A stretch of 64,000 bases of DNA from an uncultured Lentisphaeria bacterium (GTDB taxonomy: Bacteria > Verrucomicrobiota > Lentisphaeria > Victivallales > UBA1829): positions 1 through 64,000 of the forward strand of contig CAJKAR010000006.1 in assembly GCA_905197955.1 (NCBI GenBank). Direction: 5' to 3'. Under the pieces are notes generated by a model. The model was not told the origin of the DNA. It did not search any database and worked only from the letters and a program-made list of their open reading frames with translations. This document shows positions 34,230-44,018 of the stretch, one piece after another. Position 1 is the first letter of the stretch; every line of letters begins with the position of its first letter. The position numbers and the translations under genes were made by a program.

Positions 34230-35168
34230 ATGAAAGCAGAGCGTAACAAAACAATTGATTTGAGTGTGGAAGATGGGAAAATCTATCTCGACCGCTGTCT
34301 CAGAGCGTCCACGCCACAGAACAGGGAAACCATTCTGGACAGAACGATTCTCGGAGACACTTTTTCCATTCTGCCGCTGCTTCCGCGCAAATTTGTCGAT
34401 CTGCTGATTGCCGATCCCCCCTATAATCTGGACAAAGATTTCAACGGCAAGAAATTCAGGCACATGTCCGATGCGGAATATGAGGAGTATACCGAATCAT
34501 GGCTGAAACCGATCCTGCCGCTGCTGAAAGAGAATGCGACCGTTTATGTCTGCTGCGACTGGCAGACAAGTCCTGCCATCGCCCGCGTTCTGAAAAAGCA
34601 TCTGATTCTTCAGAACCGCATCACATGGCAGAGAGAAAAAGGACGGGGGGCATATTCCAACTGGAAAAACGGAATGGAAGATATCTGGTTTGCCACCGTT
34701 TCAAAAGAATATACCTTTCATGTGGAGGATGTGAAAATCCGCCGCAGAGTCATCGCGCCGTACCGGGTGGACGGAAAACCAAAAGACTGGGAGGAAACGA
34801 AACACGGCAATTTCCGGAACACCTATCCGTCAAACTTCTGGGATGATATTTCCGTTCCCTACTGGTCCATGCCGGAAAATACGCCCCATCCGACTCAGAA
34901 ACCGGAAAAACTTCTTGCAAAACTGATTCTCGCAAGTTCCAGTCCGGGAGATGTGATTCTGGATCCTTTCGCAGGATCCGGATCGACTTCCGTTACTGCG
35001 AAAAAACTGCACCGTCGCTTCGTCGGAATCGAACAGAACGAACAATACTGCATCTGGGCGGAAAAAAGACTCGAAATGGCAGAGTCCGACCGGACCATTC
35101 AGGGATATGATGACGGCGTTTTCTGGGAACGGAATACAAAATCCCGATCCAGAAAGAAAAAGTTGTAA
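34230..35168 (+). CDS. Solitary type II-like DNA methyltransferase (beta class, DPPY)
   Basis: This 312-residue protein has catalytic motif IV DPPY (62-65) ahead of the SAM-binding motif DPFAGSGST (245-253), the beta-class order. DPPY usually marks N6-adenine methylation, though some N4-cytosine enzymes share it. HPTQKP before motif I is typical. It transfers methyl groups from SAM to DNA bases in the cytoplasm. No restriction endonuclease gene lies beside it: the neighbours are a FAD oxidoreductase and a polysaccharide lyase. It may therefore be an orphan or regulatory methyltransferase, or a mobile remnant. Its ribosome site is weak. Confidence 0.9.
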   Translation: MKAERNKTIDLSVEDGKIYLDRCLRASTPQNRETILDRTILGDTFSILPLLPRKFVDLLIADPPYNLDKDFNGKKFRHMSDAEYEEYTESWLKPILPLLKENATVYVCCDWQTSPAIARVLKKHLILQNRITWQREKGRGAYSNWKNGMEDIWFATVSKEYTFHVEDVKIRRRVIAPYRVDGKPKDWEETKHGNFRNTYPSNFWDDISVPYWSMPENTPHPTQKPEKLLAKLILASSSPGDVILDPFAGSGSTSVTAKKLHRRFVGIEQNEQYCIWAEKRLEMAESDRTIQGYDDGVFWERNTKSRSRKKKL

Positions 35169-35262
35169 TTTCCGGACATTCAAATACGAAAATAAGCGGG
35201 GAGTTTCCTGCGGATTCTCCCCCTTCCCCTTTCCTTCCATCTCATACAGAACCCCGGATCAA

Positions 35263-37335
35263 TCAATAGATCACGACCTTCCCGTTTTCCCGGACGGCAA
35301 ATACTTTTTTCAGGGAATCCAGCAGAACGTTTTCCTTCTTCCGCAGATAGCTGCCGTTGCCGACAAAAAAGCGGATCGGTTTACCATTCTCTGAAGTAAC
35401 GGCCAGCAAATAAGCATCCGTCTCCCATCCGCCGAGAGTATTGTTGGAATTGCGGTGACGCATTCGGCCATCGGCCAGCAGATTCAGCCAGATCTCGGTA
35501 CTCCTGCTTCCTCGCGAGATTCGCACTCCGTGCGCATTCACCGCTTCCAAGCGCTCTATCTGCGGAGGATTTTCCGGATTCAGCAAAATTGCCGTAATGA
35601 ATTTCATGACGCGCGACTCTCCCGGAGGAACGATCGCATAGAAGGGAACCGGAACGTTCTGCGCATGATCTTTGAGTCCGGATTTTTCCACCAGACGGAG
35701 CCGTTCCGGAGTATCGTGCGCAAAACTCCCCGCAAGCCGTTCCGGAAACAACGGACGCACCGCAATACGTGCCTTGCCTTTGACAATTTCCAGATCATCC
35801 CCTCTCCGTCCGGCACGTCCATCAAAGTGCAAAAGCCATTCGAACTTGCCGGACTTGAAGGTTTTCAAATCGTCAAAAATCAGGATCACATCGTCGATCC
35901 AGAGGAAAGAACGGTAGTTGCGGATGAAATTCTGAGAAGTCGGCCCGGTCGCATCGGCAAGGACATATTTCAGAGACCCGGCATCCACAAGATGGCGGAC
36001 CGTCCCGGGAAATTTCGACCCGTGATAGGTATCCTCCGGATTTTCCCCCTCCCCGTTGAACAGGACCACATTATGGGCACGGCTCTGGCGGTAGTAGGCA
36101 TCGTATTCCGGATGCGGATACCAGCAGTTTCCAGAATCGATCAGAAGATTCTCCCCGCGATGGAACAGAATGAACGATCCGGCATCCGCATGTGCATGGT
36201 TCCAGGTGAAGCCCGATTTGATACCGATCATGGTGGCATCCTTTTTCCAGGAATTGCGCATGATTGCCCATCCCATATCGGGATAGAGGACGGAATGCGG
36301 CAAATCGGGAACAGCGGGAGCCTTGTTCAGCTCGGCGGAGGGGAAAAAGACCAGACCGAGCGGAGAATCACGTCTAATCGCCTCTTTGTAATCGGAGTCC
36401 GCCGTCTGACGGAGATACCAGAGGTAACGCCCCGGACGAATCCCGTTTGCCCAGAGCCAGACCAGCGGAGCACTGCCGACCGCATGCAGGGAGGAATCTC
36501 CGAAATTGAGCGACATCAGTCCGCCGCTATTCGGATAACACGCATGAAGAAAGAAATCTCCGGTCTTTTCCAGGAGCGGAATCTCCGGCAAAGGATCTTT
36601 CCGAACATTTTTCCATGCGGTCCGAAAGGTCAGAAAAGTGGAAAGTGCATAGTTGGCATATCCCACGCTCTCGTAAAATCCGCCGTTGGAATCGAACGTG
36701 GCAGGCTTGGTATTCAGAAGACTGCCGGGATAGGAAAACCATTCTGCGGACGCCGTTTTGATCCGTTCCAGCCACGGAAGGACGCAGGGCTGATCCTCCG
36801 CCACCGCCAGAGCCGCAACAGCGGGCAGAAATACACAGGAACTCCACCAGTTGTGCCCCATGGAATCAAGCGTGGTCATCCGGGTGCTGCCGAGGAGCCA
36901 TTCGTTCAGAAGCGGACGAATGCCGCGCTCCACTATCGCAGAGGAGATCGCAGAACGATCCGCCGCACTCAGATACGTTCGGATACTGTCGTACCCGATC
37001 GCCATATCAAGGCATTTATGTGCGCCGCCGAGACCGCCGCCCCAGTCGGACTTTTTTTGTTTTCCCGAACATTCCTTCAACAGAATAGAACGGATCTGTT
37101 CTGCGTATCTGCGGTCGCCCGTCACGCGCCAGGCAAGACTCAGCGCCTCCATCTTATGCTTTTTCTCCCGCTCCGCAAGACGGATCACTTCTGCTTGTCC
37201 CTCAGGAGTTTTCAAATGGGCAACAGCCGCATCCGTGAACAGAAGTCCCGGCTGAGATTCAGCGCCAATCAGGAAAAGCGAGGCAAACAAACCGATCAGA
37301 ACCAGCAACGTCTTCATTCTCATACACTTTCTCAT
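35263..37335 (-). CDS. Secreted heparinase II/III-like polysaccharide lyase
   Basis: This 690-residue protein has a signal peptide (about residues 7-25). An alpha/alpha-toroid half (about 30-340) contains the Asn/His-rich MGHNWWSSCVFLP segment. A C-terminal beta-sandwich of the heparinase II/III type carries FTWNHAHADAGSFILFHRGENLLID and SRAHNVVLFNGEGE. Such enzymes cleave uronic-acid-containing polymers (glycosaminoglycans, alginate, glucuronans) by beta-elimination in the periplasm or outside the cell. It is the last gene of the eight-gene minus-strand operon. Two later in-frame Met codons (37323, 37317) are possible starts. Confidence 0.85.
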   Translation of the reverse strand: MRKCMRMKTLLVLIGLFASLFLIGAESQPGLLFTDAAVAHLKTPEGQAEVIRLAEREKKHKMEALSLAWRVTGDRRYAEQIRSILLKECSGKQKKSDWGGGLGGAHKCLDMAIGYDSIRTYLSAADRSAISSAIVERGIRPLLNEWLLGSTRMTTLDSMGHNWWSSCVFLPAVAALAVAEDQPCVLPWLERIKTASAEWFSYPGSLLNTKPATFDSNGGFYESVGYANYALSTFLTFRTAWKNVRKDPLPEIPLLEKTGDFFLHACYPNSGGLMSLNFGDSSLHAVGSAPLVWLWANGIRPGRYLWYLRQTADSDYKEAIRRDSPLGLVFFPSAELNKAPAVPDLPHSVLYPDMGWAIMRNSWKKDATMIGIKSGFTWNHAHADAGSFILFHRGENLLIDSGNCWYPHPEYDAYYRQSRAHNVVLFNGEGENPEDTYHGSKFPGTVRHLVDAGSLKYVLADATGPTSQNFIRNYRSFLWIDDVILIFDDLKTFKSGKFEWLLHFDGRAGRRGDDLEIVKGKARIAVRPLFPERLAGSFAHDTPERLRLVEKSGLKDHAQNVPVPFYAIVPPGESRVMKFITAILLNPENPPQIERLEAVNAHGVRISRGSRSTEIWLNLLADGRMRHRNSNNTLGGWETDAYLLAVTSENGKPIRFFVGNGSYLRKKENVLLDSLKKVFAVRENGKVVIY

Positions 37336-37349
37336 TTTCCGGCATCAGA

Positions 37350-39668
37350 TTATTTTCCGACATCCTGTTTGCAGAGCACGATGGTGGAACCCGGTTTGAC
37401 TTCCATCACACTTCCGCCCTTCACCTTTGGGCCGTCAGGCAGAATCCGATAAGTTCCATCGGGCACAGTAAAACGATAGGTCTTATTTTTGCGTGTGGAG
37501 TTCATGGCTATCTCATAACGGCCATAGGAACAGCGGTAGAACTCGGCTTTGCCGATAAAGGTCTGATCCTCCGCATGTTCCGCCATCGGAATCTTCATTC
37601 CCGCCTTAAGCTGGCGATAGTATCCACCGGGATATTGGAAACGATTCCCGCGAAACCCATAAACCACCCAGTCCGGTTCGGTACTGTATTTGCCGGAAGG
37701 AATGAACTTCTGTTCCTGATGAATCGTGGCGATCTGTTCCGCTTCGGGGGTGAGATAGTGGATTTTCGCCAGATTGTTGATTCCACGGTTGGCACGCCAG
37801 AAAAGTTCGGCAAAGAAAACATCGGATCCGTTTTTCAGGGCAACGACACCGATCTCCTCGTCCGTAAAGACGAAATCCTTTCCGCGCATCGGCATGGAAG
37901 GTTCAATGCCTTTCAGTTTCTGCTGAATTTCCGTGTAGCGCTGCGGAAGGTGCAGAAGGCCGACAAAATCCGGACGCTTTCCAGGCCTGAGACTTGCCGC
38001 GACATTATCCTGGAAATAACCATCGGCAAGCATGCTTTTGAACGCCGCAAGAAGCTGAGGATTTCCGGTGTAGTAGACCGAACGCAGGTCCAATCCCTTT
38101 CCGACATAAGTAGGCTCTCCGGGAAAATGCGCATTGCGCCAGTCAATGTAGACCTCCAGACGCATGACAGGATGATTCTTCACCGTCACGCCCGGATACC
38201 GGAAAATGGTACGCGCCAGAGCGGCCTGTTCCATCACCTTGAAAATCTCCGGATCGCCCTTCCCCGTTTCCCAGTCGATAGTTCCCTCGTAAATATCGGC
38301 GGAAGTCCAGATGGTGCTCTCGCCGTAGTTTCCGACATATCCCCACTCCTTGGAAAGATATTTTTTCGTCAGTTCCCGATAATTCTTTCCCGGAGTGTTC
38401 CGGGCATCCGCCACACTGAGATCAGGATTGATTCCATGCGACCACGGAAGAATTCCAAGCGCCTCCTTGACAAATTTCAGCGTAACTTCAAGAGGCACTC
38501 CGCGGCGGTTGTCAAGAATATGCACGGCCCGGTTGCAGCGGTGTCCGCTGTTGTCTACAATCTGGCTCTGATTGGCAAGCCAGCGACGATCGCGAACCAG
38601 CTGGAACGTACTGGCTTCAAACATGTTGCACCAGAGATCACGACGTTTGACTTTTTTTCCGGCTCCATTGTCGATCTTCTGATCGAAGAATGGCCGCAGT
38701 TCCTTTTCCATCCGGATCAGGGCGCCGGCCTGCACCGAACAACCGATCCAGGAACCTTTTTCCACGACTTTGCCGGGCTCCTTGACAAAACGCCGGGCGA
38801 GTCCGTCGATCGCATCCAGAACAAACTTCACCACCTTCGGATTCCGGTAAGCATGGCACCATGGAACGTAATATCCTTCGGAAAGAAGGGTGAGACGCCA
38901 CGAATCACGCATCGGATCGCTCTTCAGACTTTTGTCGATTTCGCGATTGATCCGCGCCTTGACCGCATCCAGATTGATTTCCGGAATATCCGTCCGGGGA
39001 ACAGGCGGCTTTACAGAGACTTTTGAATCCGGGGCGAACCAGGGATTCCTATGAATATAAACAGCGTAAATGCCACGACTGTCCTGACTTACATTCTTCT
39101 GAAACTGTTCAAACGTATTGCCGTATCCCCAGATTTTCCCGGTCGCACGGATGGCGACTTCGATCGAATGTCTTCCTTTTGTTGCGATTTCGGGCAGAAG
39201 GAACGTGGTATAGGTGAAGCGTCCGGGGTACTGCGGATTCGGATTGCTGGAATGAGGAGCATCGCGCGGTTCGCACTGTTCGTAGTCGAGAATATCGTAA
39301 TCACCGAGATGCATGTATCCCATCTGTTTACCGTCGATGAACATGACCAGATGATCGTGCGTGACATCCCCGCCCCAGAATTTCACGGTGATGTAGTTTT
39401 TCTCTTTCGGATCCACCTTGAGACGAAAACTCATCGGAGCACTCTGCCAGTTCTCCTTTTCCGGTTTCAGAATCTTGCGCCCCGCAACTCCGATGGAGTT
39501 TTTGACAATGGCGGTCTCTTTTCCCGCAAACTGATGGGCTTGTTCGCTTTCCGCATCGCCCAGACAGATGAAGTCGGTGATCGCCCTCTCCGTCTCCGCA
39601 CCTTGCGCGAACGCAAGTCCGCACAGGAAGAATGCTCCCAGAATGGATTTCATTCGGTTTCGTATCAT
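37350..39668 (-). CDS. Secreted protein of unknown function in the lyase operon
   Basis: This 772-residue protein has a signal peptide (about 1-23). Residues 30-215 look like a beta-sandwich (KNYITVKFWGGDVTHDHLVMFIDGKQ, then RHSIEVAIRATG). A central helical region (about 240-600) with many Trp, His and Tyr resembles an alpha/alpha-toroid lyase or hydrolase (GYYVPWCHAYRNPKVV, NSGHRCNRAVHILDNRRG, NYGESTIWTSADIYEG). The C-terminus (600-772) is beta-rich. I do not recognise a named family. Lying between two lyases and a GH43-like enzyme, it probably acts on the same polysaccharide. The start has GGAG 6 bases upstream. Confidence 0.75.
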   Translation of the reverse strand: MIRNRMKSILGAFFLCGLAFAQGAETERAITDFICLGDAESEQAHQFAGKETAIVKNSIGVAGRKILKPEKENWQSAPMSFRLKVDPKEKNYITVKFWGGDVTHDHLVMFIDGKQMGYMHLGDYDILDYEQCEPRDAPHSSNPNPQYPGRFTYTTFLLPEIATKGRHSIEVAIRATGKIWGYGNTFEQFQKNVSQDSRGIYAVYIHRNPWFAPDSKVSVKPPVPRTDIPEINLDAVKARINREIDKSLKSDPMRDSWRLTLLSEGYYVPWCHAYRNPKVVKFVLDAIDGLARRFVKEPGKVVEKGSWIGCSVQAGALIRMEKELRPFFDQKIDNGAGKKVKRRDLWCNMFEASTFQLVRDRRWLANQSQIVDNSGHRCNRAVHILDNRRGVPLEVTLKFVKEALGILPWSHGINPDLSVADARNTPGKNYRELTKKYLSKEWGYVGNYGESTIWTSADIYEGTIDWETGKGDPEIFKVMEQAALARTIFRYPGVTVKNHPVMRLEVYIDWRNAHFPGEPTYVGKGLDLRSVYYTGNPQLLAAFKSMLADGYFQDNVAASLRPGKRPDFVGLLHLPQRYTEIQQKLKGIEPSMPMRGKDFVFTDEEIGVVALKNGSDVFFAELFWRANRGINNLAKIHYLTPEAEQIATIHQEQKFIPSGKYSTEPDWVVYGFRGNRFQYPGGYYRQLKAGMKIPMAEHAEDQTFIGKAEFYRCSYGRYEIAMNSTRKNKTYRFTVPDGTYRILPDGPKVKGGSVMEVKPGSTIVLCKQDVGK

Positions 39669-39683
39669 GATGGTCTCCTTTCC

Positions 39684-40580
39684 TTATTTTTCACAAGAGA
39701 GCGGCGGATACGCCTGCATCAGCCGCAGATATTCCGGTTTGCTGATCCGGAGAACGGAACCGTGTTTCAACCGGATACTCGAATGGAACAGCGCATCGGC
39801 GCTCCGGAAAACGCCGGATGCGGGATCCACTGAAAGAAACGCCCGATAAGCGGGAGGATTCATTCCATAGCCGTCGAGCAGCAGAACTGTGCGACCGTCG
39901 TTGAGAGAATAGCAGATCGGCCCCTCGACATTCCGGAGCTCTCGCAGGAACTCGGACTCCACCTCCTCCCATGGACCGCGCAGAGAGGAAGCCTTCTCCA
40001 TCAGAATACTCCCCGATTTCTCGCGTTTTGTAAAACGGAGAAATCCATCTCCGCACGAAACCACAGTTGTATCGATCACATCCTTTTCATCTTCACAAAA
40101 GACAAACGGCGAGTCAAAATGTTCAAAATCGCGCGTATACGTTCCATAAACCTTGAACGGAATACCGGGACGTTTCGCCGACCAGATGACCAGCGCAACA
40201 TTCTGATCGTCAATCACTTCAGGTGCCCACGCGCACGTTGCATCCGGAATCGGCATCTCCAGTGCGCGCTTGTTTTTCCAGTGCACAAGATCCTCCGAAT
40301 CCCAGATCAGAATGTTCCGGCTGCCGTTTTCAATGGCATCCTGCCAGTTGTTGTTCCGCCGGACAATGCAGAGATCGGTTGCGAGCATCACGAAGGAACC
40401 ATCGGACTTCCGGAAAAGAAAGGGATCACGCAAGCCGCCGTCATCTCCATGGTTTTCGATGACCGGTTTTCCCCCGTTGAGCAGAATCCAGTCGAGCCCG
40501 TTCCGACTGATGGAAAACTGGATCTGCTCCAGTTCCGGTTCCCCATCACGATATTGAAAATGAAAAAACAGATAACACAT
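39684..40580 (-). CDS. GH43-like (five-bladed propeller) glycosidase
   Basis: This 298-residue protein has the GH43/62 clan pattern: GGLRDPFLFRKSDGSFVMLATD (Asp52 region), CAWAPEV (118-122), Asp170 in DVIDTTVV and the candidate acid Glu219 in NVEGPI. No signal peptide, so it probably acts in the cytoplasm on imported fragments. GGAG 10 bases upstream fixes the start at 40580, only 7 bp after the stop of the upstream lyase gene. The longer frame starting at 40646 lies inside that gene. The substrate is perhaps an arabinosyl, xylosyl or galactosyl side chain. Confidence 0.78.
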   Translation of the reverse strand: MCYLFFHFQYRDGEPELEQIQFSISRNGLDWILLNGGKPVIENHGDDGGLRDPFLFRKSDGSFVMLATDLCIVRRNNNWQDAIENGSRNILIWDSEDLVHWKNKRALEMPIPDATCAWAPEVIDDQNVALVIWSAKRPGIPFKVYGTYTRDFEHFDSPFVFCEDEKDVIDTTVVSCGDGFLRFTKREKSGSILMEKASSLRGPWEEVESEFLRELRNVEGPICYSLNDGRTVLLLDGYGMNPPAYRAFLSVDPASGVFRSADALFHSSIRLKHGSVLRISKPEYLRLMQAYPPLSCEK

Positions 40581-40587
40581 GATTGGT

Positions 40588-43500
40588 TTACTCCGTCTTT
40601 TCGAGAACAGTTCCGTTGCGCCGGAGTTCGACAGAAGGTTTTGCATCTGTATCGTAGAAATTCCGAAGCGTCAGCAGATCGGTTGTTCCATCCACCAGGG
40701 TCACTTCCACTGTGTTTTCATTGAGGGCACGGACGGATTGCACACGATTTTTCCCCTCCCTCGGTTCCAGAACGCTCAGGAACTTTGCTTTCTTCCCAGC
40801 CGATCGGACAGAAGTAAACTTGCGCAAATTCTCCTCCTGTCCGGCGGGAAAGTCTCCCCCCGCAAACGCCGTAAAGCGGACGGCGTTCAATCCGGAAAGA
40901 TCATAGGTCAGTGTTCCGGGGCGCGCCGCATCCGCCGGTTCCGCTCCAATCGTATCTGTATACGGAGTTCCGGAGATCCGGACCGGGCCGCCGCAGTAAT
41001 CTTTTCCGGGGGCGGGCTGTTTTTTCAAATTGGAGGAAACGGGTTTCAGGGAGGAGAGCGGAATCGTTTTCCCATCGGCGTTTTTCAGAATCGCATCCGC
41101 CCAGAAGAGCGTATCGGCGGTACCGCGTTTGAAATGATCCTTTTTCATTTCGAGCGTCAGGGTCCGGATTCCGGAGACATCGGCATCAATTACGCCTTTG
41201 CCGAGAATCCACGCATGAAAACGACCGGATGCAAGGGTTCTGCCGTCGCCGAGAACTCGATAGGTCAGACGTTTTCCAACCAGCTGATTTTCCGGATAGT
41301 CGCCGATCAGCACCTGCGCAGTGCGGGGCCAGACATGCCAGACATCAATCAGAAGTTCGCCGGGCTCATGATAGTAATCATCAGTCAGTTCAAGAGAAGC
41401 GCGGCGGTTGCGTCCGTCGGCTTTTTTCGGATGGAACCGATGAAGACTGGTCAGCTTCGCAGGAGCACTCATTTCATATTCGGAAACATTGACTACAAAC
41501 TGTCCGGAAGAGAGCGGCGAGGAATCGAATTGAGCCCGGTGTCCAGTCTGTTTCAGTCCGGAAAGGGGTTTTGCTCCGCGGAGATGCAGGAGATTGTCGA
41601 AGGTATGGACCCGGTCGCTTTTCAGATAATCGGCAATGAGCACATAGTCGTCGGTCACGAGCTGAAGACGACGCGAAAAGACCGGTTCCGTGTAGTCCGT
41701 GACCGCACCGATCGCGGGATGATCTTCCGGAATCGGCAGATAGCGTTCCGTCCCTTCGCGAACACCGCGGATCTTGTCGTAACCGCCGAGATAAGGCGGA
41801 TTGCTCCAGCGGCCGGAACCGTCGGCAGCCGACACCTGAAGATGAGGCCCGGAGTGAAACAGCAGCGGACGGCATTCGGCAGGCTCCTGCATCTTTCCAT
41901 CCACCACGACCATGTTGTGCGGCAGAGAGGTCTGCACCCAGAATTTGTAGAGATAGCTCGGATAGCCGTACCAGACGGATTCCGGATTCCAGAATCCGCG
42001 CCCGTAACGCATCAGGCTCAGAAGACTCAGCCGATCGAAATGTCCGTGATACCCTCCGTGAGTTCCGTACTTGAAACCGAGCTGGATCTGTTCGCGGTCG
42101 GAGCCGGACTGCGAACGCAGAAGCGCAATTCCGGCATTGTCGCTGTGAGCCGAAGAACGGTAGAGGATCGGAGTCTTTTCCGGCAGATTCCCGACCGCAT
42201 AAACGAGATCGCGTTCCGAGGCCGTTTTCAGAATCGACGCATAACGGGGATCACGGAATGCAAAGTATGCGATCTCGAAGAAATTTCCGGCAACCACGAC
42301 TTCATGTCCGTCGCCCATGCCGACCATGATGCCGCGATAGTCGGGATAGCTCAGGATGGCATCCCACATTGCCTTGAATCCGAGATTGTTGCGGCGGATC
42401 GGACCGTATTTTGTAAATGCCATGCCCTGATAATTGGAAAGTTCAAAAGGACGGCGTCCGGAAAGATCGGAAAGCGCAATCGGAAAGCGCATGTTCAGGA
42501 AGTCGATCCCGAACGGACGGGCATACAGAGCAAGCTGCGTGAATTTTTCCGCGCAGTGAAGATTGTAGGTGACAGACATTTCAAACCACCAGCCGTCGCT
42601 CATTGTCCCGCAGACGAACTGGTCGATCAGTCCGGTCGGCGCATAAACGAGCGTATGGAACCGAACCATGTCATGCAGAATCAGCGCGCATGCCGCGGCG
42701 GGAACCTGATTGAAGATCGTCCAGTTGGTGATGCCACCGTCGCCCATGCGGTCGATGATGGTATCAACGTAAAGGCGCATCGTATCCTCGACCTGTTTCC
42801 GTTCCGCCGGGGAAAGGCGATCCCGAATGATATCATATCCCTGTGCGACGAGTTCAAAGGTGCCGCCCTCCTGCGGAATCCCCTGACTGGTCGCATGCAG
42901 AAGAACCGGATAGCCGTCACGCGGATTGCTGAACATCAGAAGGAAATCGCGGATCTTCCGGAAATACTCCTCTTTTCCGGTCAACTGATAAAGAATCAAA
43001 CAGGCGCGGAGTTTATGTTCGTAGCGGGTGCGGACCACCCCCATGGTGCCCTGATCGGACATCACGCCGGATTTCGCCGGAGGAGTCCAGGAATCCGCGA
43101 GCTTTTTTAATTTTTCGAATTCCCGTTTTGCCCAGTCGTATTTCCGCACATTGTCCGCGACCTCCCGCCATCCGGCGGCATCGCGCAGCAGGAACGGGGA
43201 AGGAACGCGCTGTACTGTAATGAACTCCAGAGTCGCAGGAGCAAAGCCGGGAGATGCGGAGGCGATCTTCACCGTGGTAGTCTCATGCGCTCCAGGAGGA
43301 AGTTTCGCCGGAACTTTCACGGTCAGCTTCACGGAAGCGGATTTACCCGAAGCCAGTTCCAGTATCTCGTGCGACAGGCCGGCAGTCATCCCCTCCCAGC
43401 CGCGTTTCGGAATGGTCAGGCGGAGAATCTGCGGATGAGATGTCACATTTTTGACCGTGAACTCATATTCCGCGACGCCGTTTTCGGTGGCTTTCGAACG

Positions 43501-44010
43501 GACCGGAGCGCTTACTTTGACCAGCGGAGCTTCGATAAAACGGAAGTTGCGGACCTCCGTTTCTCCGCCCGTTCCGGAAAGCGTGATCCGGGAAATAAAT
43601 TTCAAAAAATATTCCTCCCCGCGAGCATAATCGAAAGAAGCAATCGGCAGTTCAATCGTCTGCCACTCCCCGGAAGGCGGAATCCGGAACGATGCGCTCG
43701 AACGTTCCAGACGGTCGCGCCGCCCCTGTCCTTCCGCCAGAAACAGGGTTGCTGTGCCGTTGAACGGAGTTTTTCCGGTATTGCGGGCCTCAAAGCGCAG
43801 CGCATAGACATCGTCACGCAGATTCCACGCGGAATCGTGCTTTTGGACAAGCCCGTGCCAGTACCATCCTCGGGGGCCTTTCGGCGCGGCCAGAGTCGCA
43901 GGTTCGCGGAGAGAGACGGCTGCGGAATCGTTCCGTTTCAATTCGGCGGCGTTTCCTGTGGCGAAAGATACGCTCCCCAGCAGAACTAAAAAACAAACAA
44001 TTTTTCTCAT
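40588..44010 (-). CDS. Large secreted heparinase II/III-like lyase with C-terminal NPCBM-like module
   Basis: This roughly 1140-residue protein has a signal peptide. Residues 30-270 are beta-sandwich modules, the second resembling an NPCBM-associated/Ig-type fold. An alpha/alpha toroid (about 280-620) contains NWTIFNQVPAAAC. The heparinase C-domain follows (KYGTHGGYHGHFDRLSLL, then LPHNMVVVDG). Residues about 980-1085 match an NPCBM-like galactose-binding module (TLFWADAILKNADG, DLSGLNAVRFTAFAGGD). It is expected to depolymerise an acidic polysaccharide. GAGG 6 bases upstream fixes the start at 44010 rather than the GTG at 44022. It begins 8 bp after the preceding stop. Confidence 0.83.
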   Translation of the reverse strand: MRKIVCFLVLLGSVSFATGNAAELKRNDSAAVSLREPATLAAPKGPRGWYWHGLVQKHDSAWNLRDDVYALRFEARNTGKTPFNGTATLFLAEGQGRRDRLERSSASFRIPPSGEWQTIELPIASFDYARGEEYFLKFISRITLSGTGGETEVRNFRFIEAPLVKVSAPVRSKATENGVAEYEFTVKNVTSHPQILRLTIPKRGWEGMTAGLSHEILELASGKSASVKLTVKVPAKLPPGAHETTTVKIASASPGFAPATLEFITVQRVPSPFLLRDAAGWREVADNVRKYDWAKREFEKLKKLADSWTPPAKSGVMSDQGTMGVVRTRYEHKLRACLILYQLTGKEEYFRKIRDFLLMFSNPRDGYPVLLHATSQGIPQEGGTFELVAQGYDIIRDRLSPAERKQVEDTMRLYVDTIIDRMGDGGITNWTIFNQVPAAACALILHDMVRFHTLVYAPTGLIDQFVCGTMSDGWWFEMSVTYNLHCAEKFTQLALYARPFGIDFLNMRFPIALSDLSGRRPFELSNYQGMAFTKYGPIRRNNLGFKAMWDAILSYPDYRGIMVGMGDGHEVVVAGNFFEIAYFAFRDPRYASILKTASERDLVYAVGNLPEKTPILYRSSAHSDNAGIALLRSQSGSDREQIQLGFKYGTHGGYHGHFDRLSLLSLMRYGRGFWNPESVWYGYPSYLYKFWVQTSLPHNMVVVDGKMQEPAECRPLLFHSGPHLQVSAADGSGRWSNPPYLGGYDKIRGVREGTERYLPIPEDHPAIGAVTDYTEPVFSRRLQLVTDDYVLIADYLKSDRVHTFDNLLHLRGAKPLSGLKQTGHRAQFDSSPLSSGQFVVNVSEYEMSAPAKLTSLHRFHPKKADGRNRRASLELTDDYYHEPGELLIDVWHVWPRTAQVLIGDYPENQLVGKRLTYRVLGDGRTLASGRFHAWILGKGVIDADVSGIRTLTLEMKKDHFKRGTADTLFWADAILKNADGKTIPLSSLKPVSSNLKKQPAPGKDYCGGPVRISGTPYTDTIGAEPADAARPGTLTYDLSGLNAVRFTAFAGGDFPAGQEENLRKFTSVRSAGKKAKFLSVLEPREGKNRVQSVRALNENTVEVTLVDGTTDLLTLRNFYDTDAKPSVELRRNGTVLEKTE

Positions 44011-44018
44011 AACGAACC

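Noticed and set aside
35198..35222. GGGGAG/CTCCCC hairpin after the methyltransferase
   Set aside because: A 6-bp stem with a 13-base loop and no T-run; too weak to call a terminator.
35455..37452. 665-codon open frame on the plus strand
   Set aside because: Antisense to the heparinase-like gene and into the next one; rich in Arg/Ile/Pro as expected of a shadow frame.
40579..43110. 843-codon open frame on the plus strand
   Set aside because: It lies wholly antisense to the heparinase-like lyase gene, has no ribosome site or recognisable domain, and reads as the complement of a well-supported secreted protein.
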